Source: Prevotella lacticifex
Lineage (GTDB): Bacteria; Bacteroidota; Bacteroidia; Bacteroidales; Bacteroidaceae
Direction: 5' to 3'
DNA: 64,000 nucleotides
Assembly (NCBI RefSeq): GCF_019973375.1
Contig: NZ_BPTV01000001.1
Location: 1,674,001-1,738,000, forward strand
The notes under the pieces are model-generated. The model was not told the origin of the DNA, searched no databases, and saw only the letters and a list, made by a program, of their open reading frames with translations. Made by a program: the position numbers and the translations under genes. Of this stretch, positions 44,617 to 53,645 are shown one piece after another. Numbering within the stretch: the stretch's first letter is position 1; every line of letters begins with the position of its first letter.

Positions 44617-45070
44617 CCTTGTTATCATCACCGGCGATTTTAAGTCGCGACTGGCCATTCCGTTTATCACCGGAGGCATAAAGGCAGGATTCCCGAGTCC
44701 GGCCCAGGACTATATGTCCGATTCGCTCGACTTCAATCATGACATTATCCGGCATCCCGAATCCACCTTCTACGCCAGAGTAAAAGGCGACTCGATGATC
44801 GACGCAGGGATATGCGATGGCGATATCGTTGTCGTCGACCGCTCCATAGAGGCCGTCCACGGTGACATTATCGTGGCTTATATTGACGGTGAGTTCACCA
44901 TCAAGTACCTTGACCTTGCTCATAAGGAGGATGGATACATACTACTTGTCCCAGCCAACAAGCACTACGAGCCAATAAAACTCTTTGTCAGCGACCCTCT
45001 TGTGATATGGGGCGTAGTGGCCTGGACCATAAAAAAGCGGCCCGGAAATAACACTCAGGAGCTGCCATGA
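44606..45070 (+). CDS. UmuD-like S24 autoprotease (polymerase V accessory subunit type)
   Basis: 154 residues. The S24/LexA-like self-cleavage machinery is complete: Ala27-Gly28 cleavage site in GIKAGFPSPAQDY, nucleophile Ser63 in KGDSM and general base Lys100 in FTIKYL. The spacings Gly-Ser 35 and Ser-Lys 37 equal those of Escherichia coli UmuD (G25, S60, K97). There is no DNA-binding domain, so it is UmuD rather than LexA. RecA-stimulated self-cleavage and partnership with a Y-family polymerase are expected from the family. No umuC is adjacent; a kinase-RapZ fusion gene follows 16 nt later instead. ATG 44606 is preferred over GTG 44603. Confidence 0.85.
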   Translation: MSSNLVIITGDFKSRLAIPFITGGIKAGFPSPAQDYMSDSLDFNHDIIRHPESTFYARVKGDSMIDAGICDGDIVVVDRSIEAVHGDIIVAYIDGEFTIKYLDLAHKEDGYILLVPANKHYEPIKLFVSDPLVIWGVVAWTIKKRPGNNTQELP

Positions 45071-45086
45071 ACATTATTTGTAAACG

Positions 45087-46634
45087 ATGAAACAATTAAT
45101 AGACTTATACAAAAGACATTACAGCTGCGAGCCCAAGGATGTTGAGGAACTTCCCGGCCAAGGCAGTAACCGTAAATACTTCCGACTCTGGGGCGAGGAC
45201 GGCAGCCATGTCATCGGTGTCATCGGCACAAGCCGTGACGAGAACCACGCGTTCATCTATCTGTCGCGTCACTTCGCCAAGCGCCAGCTGCCAGTACCGC
45301 ATATAATAGCTGTCAGCGACGACGAGACCCGATATCTGCAGACCGACCTCGGCACGATATCGCTCTACGATGCCATACGCGGAGGACGGGAGGCAGGAGG
45401 TCGGTATAATCTCCATGAGCAGGAGCTGCTGAAAAAGGCTATCCGCGAACTGCCGAACGTCCAGATTCGTGGTGCACGCGGACTCGACTGGTCGAACTGC
45501 TATCCACAGCCAGAATTCGATATGGACAGTGTGCTCTTCGACCTCAACTACTTCAAATATTGTTTTCTCAAGGCTACTGAACTCGACTTTCACGAGCTGA
45601 AACTCGAGGCTAATTTCCGCATGTTGGCGCGTGACCTCACATCGGAGCCAACCGAGTCGTTTCTCTATCGCGATTTTCAGGCTCGTAATATCATGGTCGA
45701 CAAGGATGGAAATCCGTATTTCATTGATTTTCAGGGCGGAAGAAAAGGACCCTATTATTACGACGTAGCATCGTTCCTATGGCAGGCGAGTGCTCACTAC
45801 TCGTTCAAATTGCGCCGCGAACTCGTTTATGAGTATTATCAGAGTCTGTCGCATTATACTGAGGTCCCAAGTGTACGCCATTTTGCCGGACGCCTGGCGC
45901 TGTTTGTGCTGTTCCGCACACTGCAAGTCCTTGGTGCCTACGGGTTCCGCGGTTATTTTGAGCGGAAGAAACATTTTCTCGACTCCATTCCACCGGCCAT
46001 TCAGAACCTCCGCGACATTCTCAAGATGGACCCGAAGATTTTCCCTTATCCCTATCTCATGGATGTCCTGCGCCGTCTGACCGAATTACCGCAGTTTACG
46101 GTCATCGACGAACCGGCCATATCGCGTGCCGACGGACTGAAGACGGCTGTCAACGATATATATAAAGGTAATCCGCTCGACGGTCCTGCTACATTCTCCA
46201 AATACGACGGTAAGGGTCCGCTCGTTGTACATGTCTACAGCTTCTCTTACCGCAAGGGAATTCCTGAGGACAAGAGCGGCAATGGCGGTGGATATGTCTT
46301 CGATTGTCGCAGCACACACAACCCTGGACGCTATGAGCCCTACAAGAAACTCACCGGCCTCGATGAGCCGGTAATCCGTTTTCTGGAGGACGACGGAGAG
46401 ATTATCGAGTTCCTAAAGCCCGTTTATCAACTTGCCGACCATCATGTGGAACGGTACATCCAGCGCGGATTCACGTCGCTGATGTTCTGTTTCGGGTGCA
46501 CCGGCGGTCAGCACCGCTCTGTTTACTCCGCCCAGCATCTTGCTGAGCATATCAACCACAAGTATGGAATCGAGGTGGAGATAACTCATCGGGAGCAAGG
46601 CATTCATCAAATTCTTCCTGCCAAGGACAAATAA
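45087..46634 (+). CDS. AmgK-like sugar phosphotransferase fused to RapZ C-terminal domain
   Basis: The 515-residue cytosolic protein has two halves. Residues ~1-330 are an aminoglycoside-phosphotransferase-fold kinase: GQGSNRKYFRLWG, YLQTDLGTISLYDAI, catalytic loop SFLYRDFQARNIMVDKDGNPYFIDFQGGRKGP (HxD-equivalent RDFxxxN and the DFQ metal motif). It is close to the AmgK N-acetylmuramate/GlcNAc kinase pattern. Residues ~370-515 are the RapZ C-terminal domain: LVVHVYSFSYRKGIP, GGYVFDCRSTHNPGRYEPYKKLTGLD, FCFGCTGGQHRSVYSAQHLAEHI. In Proteobacteria that domain senses glucosamine-6-phosphate. A role in amino-sugar or peptidoglycan recycling is inferred. A MurU-like uridylyltransferase is not adjacent. 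Confidence 0.8.
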   Translation: MKQLIDLYKRHYSCEPKDVEELPGQGSNRKYFRLWGEDGSHVIGVIGTSRDENHAFIYLSRHFAKRQLPVPHIIAVSDDETRYLQTDLGTISLYDAIRGGREAGGRYNLHEQELLKKAIRELPNVQIRGARGLDWSNCYPQPEFDMDSVLFDLNYFKYCFLKATELDFHELKLEANFRMLARDLTSEPTESFLYRDFQARNIMVDKDGNPYFIDFQGGRKGPYYYDVASFLWQASAHYSFKLRRELVYEYYQSLSHYTEVPSVRHFAGRLALFVLFRTLQVLGAYGFRGYFERKKHFLDSIPPAIQNLRDILKMDPKIFPYPYLMDVLRRLTELPQFTVIDEPAISRADGLKTAVNDIYKGNPLDGPATFSKYDGKGPLVVHVYSFSYRKGIPEDKSGNGGGYVFDCRSTHNPGRYEPYKKLTGLDEPVIRFLEDDGEIIEFLKPVYQLADHHVERYIQRGFTSLMFCFGCTGGQHRSVYSAQHLAEHINHKYGIEVEITHREQGIHQILPAKDK

Positions 46635-46660
46635 CCATCCTAATCCATTGATTATCAGCG

Positions 46661-49210
46661 ATGAGGGAACTACTTAAAGGTGTACTGTCAGCATTAATAC
46701 TGTTAGCTGTTGTGCCACTGAGGCTATCGGCTCAGGTGGCACCAGTGATGCAGTATTATGCTGAGAATGACGGTTTTACGTCGGTTGCAGGCACCAATAA
46801 GTATACGAGGGCTCTATATTGCGGAACTTCTGGCTATAGAATAGAGACTTCCGACCGCCCCATTTTCGGTATATACACGAAAAAGGTCAAACGCAATATA
46901 CGTTTCTTCATAAATGCAAATGGCAGAGACATACCTGCCGACTCGATGGTGTGGAAGTCGCGCTACGTCGACGGTATGCGCACTTACGAGAGTTCCTGGC
47001 CTGCGCGGATCATTGTTGTTCCGTCTCAAGATTCTGCCGATGGAGCTTACTTCGCTTTCTTTCCGTCTTTCACCGACGATGTTCCAAACTTGAAAGCCGT
47101 CGTCAGCAATGTCAAAGTTCCAAAGATGAGCCGCAATGGTGATATGGGTGTCGACCCCGCCGATGCTTTCGACCCATCGACAGCGTTAAAGACAGTCGAT
47201 TTTGGGAAAATGTCTTGCAAGCCTTTCGTTATTAAACTCATTGGTACTGATTCACTTACGATAACACCTCTCAATGATTTCCTAAAGGCATTACAGGCTA
47301 ACTCCATTAACCGAGGCGTCACTGTATCTACTCCAGACCCTCTTGTCAACGCAGCGCTGAATGCTCTTCCTTATGCTGCCAACGGACTGTGGAATGGCAG
47401 TACGTTCCTTCATGGTGCTGTAGGGTGGCGGAATGAGCTTCCGGGATGGCGCGGAGCTTATGTTGGAGATATCCTCGGATGGCAGGACAGAGCCAAAAGC
47501 CATTTTCAGTATTATGCCGACGAACAGATAAAGGATGTTCAGCCGATATATCCTCACCCCACTCAGGACTCATCGAAAAATCTTGCCAGGGCCGAAAAGA
47601 AGTGGGGCACACAGATGTACTCGAACGGCTATATTACTTCAAACCGTAAGTTGAATCATTACGATATGAACCTTGTCTACATCGACGAACTACTTTGGCA
47701 TTTCGAATATGATGCCGACACGGCTCTAATGCGTAGGATGTGGCCGGTCATAAAATCATCGCTGGAATGGGAAAAGCGCAATTTCGACCCCGATGGCGAC
47801 CACCTCTATGATGCTTATGCGTGCATTTGGGCCTCCGATGCATTATACTATAGCGGGGGAGCCGTAACTCATTCATCTGCCTATAATTACAGGGCCAACC
47901 GGCTGGCGGCTAAAATTGCCAAGATGATTGGCGAGGACGGTTCCTTTTTCGACGCAGAAGCCAATGCTATAGCGCAGGCCATGAAGCGTGAGCTGTGGGT
48001 TGACAGTCTGAATCATTGGGCTGAATATAAGGATAAAATGGGGCTTCGGCGTGTTCATACCGATGCCGCTCTGTGGTCGTATTACACTCCTATAGACGAG
48101 GGACTGCGCTTTCCGCTCGATTTCAGCGCTATTGACGGGCTAAAGGTGCCTACATCGTGGGGCGGTTACGTTTATCGGACATCCGACTGGCAGCCTTATG
48201 CATGGAGCATAAACAACGTAGTGGCAGCAGAAAACTACCATTTGGCTCTCGCCTTCTTCGAGTGCAGCGACAAGGAACGTGGCTATGAGCTGCTCCGAAA
48301 CACCATGCTCGACAATATGGTTTACGGTCACAGCCCCGGAAACTACGGACAACTGCTTACCGAGGACGAGCAACGAGGAGAGTGTTATCGCGATTTCGGC
48401 GACTGTATCGGAATTGCTTCCAGAGCCATCATTCAGGGATTGTTCGGAATCATCCCCGATGCTCTAAACGGGAAATGCTACATTAGGCCTGGATTTCCCG
48501 CGTCTTGGGACTCTGTATCAATAAGTTTGCCGTATATTTCGTACAAATATAAAAAGGGTAGGGGGGTGTACGACATAGAGCAGCATTTCCCACAGCATCT
48601 GCAAATAGTTGTCGATACTACGGCTTATCAGCAACTTTTTGTAGCGAAAAACCATGAGGTGGAGCATCAAACTGCCCATAATGTCGTCCCACAGAAGAAT
48701 ACCTGCGGCCGGAACCCTACCAAACAAGTAAATTTGGGAGGATTATTCAACGCACGTATTTGTGACCTTTACAACAACCGCTACATGTCACCGCGCCCTG
48801 ATGTGACAACTCTTGAAATTCCAGTACAAGGCGCAGGCGACTGGTGCTCAACCGATTACAAGCCGACCTTAACCGATACTACCAACGTAGTATTCACATC
48901 ATTGTGGGACAATTATCCCGACAGTGTCGAGATTCCCATAGGTGCTAAAGCTAAATATCTGGATTTATCGCTGTTCGGGACAACCAACTGGATGCAAAGC
49001 CATATTATCAATGGCACCATATCTATCGTTTATTCCGACGGTTCCAACTCAATAGTATCTCTTGTCAATCCAGACAATTGGCTTCCCAACGACAAGTTGG
49101 TTCACATAAAGATTCCCACAGACAAGCATAAGCAATTAAAGTCGATAGTTATCAGAACTTTGTCGAATGACATAGTGATTGGAGTCACATCCGTCACTAT
49201 ACATTATTAA
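46661..49210 (+). CDS. Secreted DUF4450 protein, (alpha/alpha)6-barrel glycosidase-like
   Basis: 849 residues with signal peptide MRELLKGVLSALILLAVVPLRLSAQ. A DUF4450 N-terminal beta domain runs through residues ~25-220 (YYAENDGFTSVAGTNKYTRALYCG, RPIFGIYTKK). A helical six-hairpin domain follows (LHGAVGWRNELPGWRGAYVGDI, LNHYDMNLVYIDELLWHFEYD, WKHxLxYDAYACIW-like DGDHLYDAYACIWASDALYYSGG, RRVHTDAALWSYYTPID). The C-terminus is a beta domain (from ~700). The architecture resembles GH families with an (alpha/alpha)6 barrel, with acidic residues in the DGDHLYDAY and DEQRGECYRDFGDC segments as catalytic candidates. Substrate is unknown. It follows the RapZ fusion gene by 26 nt, but the shared strand need not mean shared function. 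Confidence 0.75.
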   Translation: MRELLKGVLSALILLAVVPLRLSAQVAPVMQYYAENDGFTSVAGTNKYTRALYCGTSGYRIETSDRPIFGIYTKKVKRNIRFFINANGRDIPADSMVWKSRYVDGMRTYESSWPARIIVVPSQDSADGAYFAFFPSFTDDVPNLKAVVSNVKVPKMSRNGDMGVDPADAFDPSTALKTVDFGKMSCKPFVIKLIGTDSLTITPLNDFLKALQANSINRGVTVSTPDPLVNAALNALPYAANGLWNGSTFLHGAVGWRNELPGWRGAYVGDILGWQDRAKSHFQYYADEQIKDVQPIYPHPTQDSSKNLARAEKKWGTQMYSNGYITSNRKLNHYDMNLVYIDELLWHFEYDADTALMRRMWPVIKSSLEWEKRNFDPDGDHLYDAYACIWASDALYYSGGAVTHSSAYNYRANRLAAKIAKMIGEDGSFFDAEANAIAQAMKRELWVDSLNHWAEYKDKMGLRRVHTDAALWSYYTPIDEGLRFPLDFSAIDGLKVPTSWGGYVYRTSDWQPYAWSINNVVAAENYHLALAFFECSDKERGYELLRNTMLDNMVYGHSPGNYGQLLTEDEQRGECYRDFGDCIGIASRAIIQGLFGIIPDALNGKCYIRPGFPASWDSVSISLPYISYKYKKGRGVYDIEQHFPQHLQIVVDTTAYQQLFVAKNHEVEHQTAHNVVPQKNTCGRNPTKQVNLGGLFNARICDLYNNRYMSPRPDVTTLEIPVQGAGDWCSTDYKPTLTDTTNVVFTSLWDNYPDSVEIPIGAKAKYLDLSLFGTTNWMQSHIINGTISIVYSDGSNSIVSLVNPDNWLPNDKLVHIKIPTDKHKQLKSIVIRTLSNDIVIGVTSVTIHY

Positions 49211-49296
49211 TATAGCATTTATTCATGTTAAAGCTATTAAGGCTCTTTCATTTAAGCTTTTTGGCAGACACAGCATAATAATTGCACCTCCACTCT

Positions 49297-49434
49297 TCAG
49301 ATGACTTTCCCAATCGATTTAAGATTTTTGCGAAACAGAGCTGACACGTCGATACTATCAAACGGCCATGTTCCTACGAGGTCTGAGTAAGTTGGCACTT
49401 TCGGTTTCTTTCTCAGAAGAGGATGCGCTTCCAT
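49297..49434 (-). CDS. Possible 45-residue protein, unrecognised
   Basis: A short frame on the minus strand begins ATG at 49434 and ends TGA at 49297-49299. It encodes MEAHPLLRKKPKVPTYSDLV, then GTWPFDSIDVSALFRKNLKS, then IGKVI. The composition is protein-like (basic start, amphipathic end), but there is no promoter element, no homology that I recognise, and the neighbourhood is mobile-element debris. It may be a remnant of a longer gene. Confidence 0.25.
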   Translation of the reverse strand: MEAHPLLRKKPKVPTYSDLVGTWPFDSIDVSALFRKNLKSIGKVI

Positions 49435-49479
49435 GCCCTCGCACTTACTTATTAACCGATATTATGTCCTTATTCCGCT

Positions 49480-49633
49480 GAAGATACCTTCGTGAGCCAT
49501 TAAAGATACCTTCGTGAGCCATTGAAGATATATTCGTGAGCCATTGAAGATATATTCGTAGGCCGTTGAAGATATATTCGTGAGCCGTTGAAGATATGTT
49601 CGTAGGCCGTTGAAGATATGTTCGCTGACAGCA
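49480..49633. repeat. 22-bp tandem array, seven units
   Basis: AAGATA recurs at 49481, 49503, 49525, 49547, 49569, 49591 and 49613, exactly every 22 bp. A typical unit is TTGAAGATATATTCGTGAGCC plus A/G. The period is not a multiple of three, so the open frames crossing it are not coding. It abuts a transposase remnant. Confidence 0.85.
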
Positions 49634-49647
49634 GAGATATGTATTGA

Positions 49648-49902
49648 GGAATCGAGAACAATCTGCATTGGACGCTGGATGCAAGAATGAGCCAAGACAG
49701 CACAAAGAGAAAAGAAACCAAGTCTGCTAAAAACTTGGACTCTATCCAGAAACTAGTTTATATCATTTACACCATAGCCTCCAAAAAGCACCTGCCAGAG
49801 GCAATCAGAAAGAAGAAAGAACTCTTGAAAGTCAAGTTCTCTGCCATTGCATCTTACGCCAAGAACAGCTTGGCCTATGCTATTTCTCTTCTTAGTCTGT
49901 AG
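49648..49902 (+). pseudogene. C-terminal remnant of a DDE transposase (ISAs1/IS4-like)
   Basis: The frame begins right after an in-frame TGA (49645-49647) and reads GIENNLHWTLDARMSQDSTK, then RKETKSAKNLDSIQKLVYII, then a basic helical tail ending AYAISLLSL. IENxLHWxLD is the hallmark around the catalytic Glu of ISAs1/H-repeat and related transposases. Only ~85 residues survive, and the preceding sequence is the 22-bp array, so the gene is dead. The ATG at 49687 is internal. The 167-bp repeat copy A follows 5 nt later and may be the 3' end of the same element. Confidence 0.65.
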
Positions 49903-49907
49903 ATGTC

Positions 49908-50074
49908 GTTAATTTTGAGGGATATATAATAACTCCTAAGCTACATCCGGTTTGGGTAGGGGATGCTTTATCCATTGGCTATCAGACCTTTATCGTAAAT
50001 AGCATCTATGCGGAGAAACGGGAGCTGAGCAATAATCATGCCATGTCAGTCAAAATTTAAATGAAAGAACCGTA
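49908..50074 (+). repeat. 167-bp repeat, copy A
   Basis: Shares with 54192-54357 the blocks TTTTGAGGGATATATAATAA, AGCTACATCCGG, TTGGGTAGGGGATGCTTTA and CTATCAGA. Their right ends are identical, ATCATGCCATGTCAG continuing through TCAAAATTTAAATG to AAAGAACCGTA. It follows the transposase remnant and is a likely insertion-sequence right end. Confidence 0.75.
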
Positions 50075-50112
50075 CCCTTTTTTGCTGATTTTTATACTGA
50101 AATACCTTTTTA

Positions 50113-50162
50113 ATGATAATTATCATGACAATAGCAAGGGATTTTAACAGGCAAACGTTTGC
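50113..50162. promoter_or_regulatory. Two perfect palindromes upstream of the amylase promoter
   Basis: ATGATAATTATCAT at 50113-50126 and GCAAACGTTTGC at 50151-50162 are exact inverted repeats. The second is the symmetric core typical of LacI-family operators and is centred ~62 bp upstream of the amylase -7 element, a plausible regulator site for starch or maltose control. Confidence 0.55.
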
Positions 50163-50218
50163 ATTAAGAAAATAGAAAAATTTGCAATTATTGACCTATA
50201 TCAGTTTTCTTTTCATCG

Positions 50219-50226
50219 TAACTTTG
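50219..50226 (+). promoter_or_regulatory. -7 promoter element of the amylase gene
   Basis: TAACTTTG, 49 nt before the ATG at 50275. A TTG lies at 50191-50193 but the spacer (25 bp) is longer than usual. Confidence 0.55.
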
Positions 50227-50274
50227 CGAACAGTATTCAATAACAACAACTTAACTAACTCAACATTCATTCTT

Positions 50275-53200
50275 ATGAAGCAAACTTTTCACGCTCTTTT
50301 ACTGACTCTGTTGGCATGGCTCACATCGCTGAACGTGAGTGCCGACAACGGCAACTTCAGTCAGAACCGCACTGACTTCCGCGACGAGAGTATCTATTTC
50401 GTCATCACCACCCGCTTCTTCGACGGCGACGAAGGCAACAACGTACTATGCTGGGACAACCAGGCCGCGCAGATTTCCACCAAGGACCCGTGCTGGCGCG
50501 GTGACTTCCGGGGCCTCATCAACAAGCTCGACTATATAAAGGCGTTGGGCTTCACCGCAATCTGGATAACCCCCGTGGTGCAGAATGCCTCCGGCTACGA
50601 CTACCACGGCTATCACGCCTCCGACTTCTCGAAGGTCGACTGCCGCTACCAGGGCGTCACCGGTGAGGATGCCAACAAGACAGGCAATCAAATGTTTGAG
50701 GAGCTCATCAAGGCGGCACACGCCAAGGGCATAAAGATTATCCTCGACATCGTGCTCAACCACACCGGCAACTTCGGTGAGGCAAAGCTCATGCATGAGT
50801 TCACAAGAGACGAGGACATCAGAAACCAGGCCTCCATCAACGACTGCATGCTCCCCGACTACAACGTGCTTCCCTCCGACTATCTCGGCATGGCCGGTAG
50901 TGCACAGTACCAGTCACGGCTGGCACTGATGAAGAATACCGACGGGCAGAACCACGACAAAAACAACTATTGGCACCACGTGGCAACCGCATGGAACTGG
51001 GATGAGCCCACACGGTGGTGGGGACAGATAGCAGGCGACTGCGTGGACCTCAACACCGAAAACCCAGCTGTCGACGAATACCTTATCGAGTGCTATGAGA
51101 AGTTCATCGAGATGGGTGTCGACGGCTTCCGTATCGACACTTCCGGGCATATTGCTCCGCTGACTTTCAACACCGCCTTCATCCCACGTTTCAAGGAACT
51201 CGGTGAGAAATACGCATCGAAAAGACTTCTGGCAGGTCAGACCAAGCCATCACCTTTCTATATGTACGGTGAGGTCTGCGCTCGTTACAGTGGTGTGACA
51301 TACCGTGATCAGCCCATACTCTCACCTTATTACTACACATGGAAGTCCAGCTCCACACTCGAAGACGAGTGGAAGAAGTATGACGCCTCATGGTGGGCAA
51401 GCCAGACAGTGAAGGAGGGTGCAGCCCCACTGGGCAACATGGTTACTTGCACTAATGATGACGCATCGAAGGGCACGAGCAACAACGCATGGCTCGTCAA
51501 CGGTGCCTACCACACTCCTGACTACTCGCAGTCGTCAGGATTCAACGTAATCGACTTCCCTGTCCACTACAACTTCTCTAACGTTGGCTCTGTATGGGGA
51601 ATGACCGACGAGGACAATAAGTACAACGATGCCACATGGAATGTCGTTTATGTCGACTCCCACGACTACGGTCCACAGCCCAACGACGGCATCCGTTTCT
51701 CAGGCAGCACGGAGCAGTGGGCCGAGAACCTCACATGGATGTTCCTCTTCCGCGGTATACCATGTCTTTACTACGGCTCTGAGGTACAGTTCCAGGCAGG
51801 AAAGAAAATCGACAATGGTCCTAACGGTCCTCTCTCCGACACCGGTCGTGCTTACTTCGGACAGAACATAGAGGGCGACGTCAGCGCCAGCGACTTCGGA
51901 CAGTTCACCGCCTCAGGACAAGTCGAGAAGACCCTGAACCATCCTTTGGCAAAACATCTGGAGCGTCTGAACCGCATCCGCCAGGCTGTGCCGGCACTGC
52001 GCAAGGGACAGTACGCCAAACAGTCCAGCACCTCAGGATGGGCTTGGTCAAAGGCATATAACGCCAACGGCGAGAACAGCTACGTCTGTGTGGCCCAGCA
52101 GGCTGGCACAGCGACGTTCTCAAACATCCCCAACGGCACATATTCCGACTGCGTGACGGGCGACACTAAGACCGTTACCAATGGTACGCTCACCGTCTCC
52201 TGCCCTACCAACCAGGGCAACGCACGTGTCTACGTTCTCAACGGCCCCGGAAAGATTGGCGAGGACGGTCCGTTCCTCTACACCTCTACCGCCGGTTCTG
52301 CCGACAACAGCGGACTCGCCACTGATGGAGGTGCAGAGAAGTGGATTGGCCCGGAGGATGCAGTAGGCTCGGCAGGTCTTAGTTTCTCACCGGCAGGCAC
52401 ATCGTTCACCAGCGAGAGCCTCACCGTCAACGTCTCACTCGTCAACTGCACCAGCGCATGGTACAGCATCAACGGCGGAGAGAAGGTCAACGTTACCGGC
52501 AACACGTCGTTCACCATCGGCAAGGGCGACGACACCGGCACCACATACACCGTTACCTGGGGTGCCACTCCTAAGGATGGCTCTGCGGAGAAGACGGGAA
52601 GCCAGACCTATAAGAAGGTCGGCGTGTACACTCCTTCCGTCACCGCCGACGAGAAGAGCGTGTTCTATGAGACCGACGCCTCCTCCGTTGCCATCTGGGT
52701 ATGGAACGACAAGGCCAACTTCACCGGTGGTGCTTGGGACAAGAAGCCTAACATGGAATATATGGGAGTGAATGCCAGCGGAAAGAAGATTTACAAATGG
52801 ACGTACGACGGTTCCGAGTCGTCGATGCCATCAAAGGTCATCTTCATCCCGGCAGGCGGCAGTCAGAGTGCCGACCTGGAATACAAGAACCACGGATACT
52901 ATGTAGACGGTACTTGGGACCACGAGGTGTCAGCAAATCCAGACGCTATCAGCGTGGCTCTCTCTGAAGGCTCCACATCATTCAAGGACAACATTTCCGT
53001 CACTGCCACGGTGAAGAACGCCACGGGAGTGTACACCACCGACGGCACGGAGCCTACAGCAAACAGCAACACGTTTGCCGATACTAAGACGTTCACCTTC
53101 ACCGAGACCACGACACTGAAGGTCGGAGCCCTCAAAGACGGTAAGGTGTCGAACGTGAAGACCGCCACCTACACAAAATCCGACAACCAGAAAATCCACG

Positions 53201-53631
53201 CTTACTTCGTGAACAACTGTGGATGGAGCGACATCCACGCCTGGGTATGGACCGACAAGAACAGTTACAACACCGTCGCATGGCCTGGCGACAAGGCCAC
53301 GAAGCTGGACGTGAAGTCTTCTGACGGCTATGACATCTGGGAGTGGATATACACCGGTACCCTCACCGACATGCCGGCGAACATCATCTGGAACAACAAC
53401 GGCAATGGCGACAACCAGACGTCTACATTCGCCTTCACCAACGGAGGCTACTACACCAAGACGGGCATAGCCACTGGCCTCAGCAACGTAACGTCATCGG
53501 CCACGGGAGTGCTGACCGTCTACGACCTCAACGGCCGTGTCGCCGCTCGTGTGGGCAGTCTTGAAGCCGCGTCATTCATCCTGAAGTCGGGTGTTTACAT
53601 CATCAACGGCAAAAAATATATCATAAGATAA
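50275..53631 (+). CDS. Secreted multi-domain GH13 alpha-amylase with two CBM26-like starch-binding modules
   Basis: 1118 residues from the ATG at 50275, which gives signal peptide MKQTFHALLLTLLAWLTSLNVSA. GH13 motifs: LKIILDIVLNHTGN, VDGFRIDTSGH (nucleophile Asp ~286), MYGEV (acid/base Glu ~332) and YVDSHD (Asp ~463). After an all-beta C-domain there is a beta sandwich (about 705-785), a CBM26-like module (~795-885, VAIWVWNDKANFTGGAWDKKP), a chitobiase/FN3-like module (~890-965, TGVYTTDGTEPT), and a second CBM26-like module (~970-1060, IHAWVWTDKNSYNTVAWPGD). The tail VYDLNGRVAARVGSL continues to a GVYIINGKKYIIR ending that fits a type A T9SS sorting signal. It is flanked by two copies of a 167-bp repeat. 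No susC/D genes are adjacent. Confidence 0.9.
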   Translation: MKQTFHALLLTLLAWLTSLNVSADNGNFSQNRTDFRDESIYFVITTRFFDGDEGNNVLCWDNQAAQISTKDPCWRGDFRGLINKLDYIKALGFTAIWITPVVQNASGYDYHGYHASDFSKVDCRYQGVTGEDANKTGNQMFEELIKAAHAKGIKIILDIVLNHTGNFGEAKLMHEFTRDEDIRNQASINDCMLPDYNVLPSDYLGMAGSAQYQSRLALMKNTDGQNHDKNNYWHHVATAWNWDEPTRWWGQIAGDCVDLNTENPAVDEYLIECYEKFIEMGVDGFRIDTSGHIAPLTFNTAFIPRFKELGEKYASKRLLAGQTKPSPFYMYGEVCARYSGVTYRDQPILSPYYYTWKSSSTLEDEWKKYDASWWASQTVKEGAAPLGNMVTCTNDDASKGTSNNAWLVNGAYHTPDYSQSSGFNVIDFPVHYNFSNVGSVWGMTDEDNKYNDATWNVVYVDSHDYGPQPNDGIRFSGSTEQWAENLTWMFLFRGIPCLYYGSEVQFQAGKKIDNGPNGPLSDTGRAYFGQNIEGDVSASDFGQFTASGQVEKTLNHPLAKHLERLNRIRQAVPALRKGQYAKQSSTSGWAWSKAYNANGENSYVCVAQQAGTATFSNIPNGTYSDCVTGDTKTVTNGTLTVSCPTNQGNARVYVLNGPGKIGEDGPFLYTSTAGSADNSGLATDGGAEKWIGPEDAVGSAGLSFSPAGTSFTSESLTVNVSLVNCTSAWYSINGGEKVNVTGNTSFTIGKGDDTGTTYTVTWGATPKDGSAEKTGSQTYKKVGVYTPSVTADEKSVFYETDASSVAIWVWNDKANFTGGAWDKKPNMEYMGVNASGKKIYKWTYDGSESSMPSKVIFIPAGGSQSADLEYKNHGYYVDGTWDHEVSANPDAISVALSEGSTSFKDNISVTATVKNATGVYTTDGTEPTANSNTFADTKTFTFTETTTLKVGALKDGKVSNVKTATYTKSDNQKIHAYFVNNCGWSDIHAWVWTDKNSYNTVAWPGDKATKLDVKSSDGYDIWEWIYTGTLTDMPANIIWNNNGNGDNQTSTFAFTNGGYYTKTGIATGLSNVTSSATGVLTVYDLNGRVAARVGSLEAASFILKSGVYIINGKKYIIR

Positions 53632-53645
53632 GACATTAAAAAATG

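Noticed and set aside
49297..49434. Toxin-antitoxin component in the mobile-element zone
   Set aside because: A 45-residue frame exists but has no partner gene, no promoter and no family resemblance; listed only as a low-confidence ORF.
49445..49721. Three overlapping minus-strand frames over the 22-bp array
   Set aside because: All three frames are open because the repeat lacks stops in each phase; the 22-bp period cycles through frames and no protein family matches.
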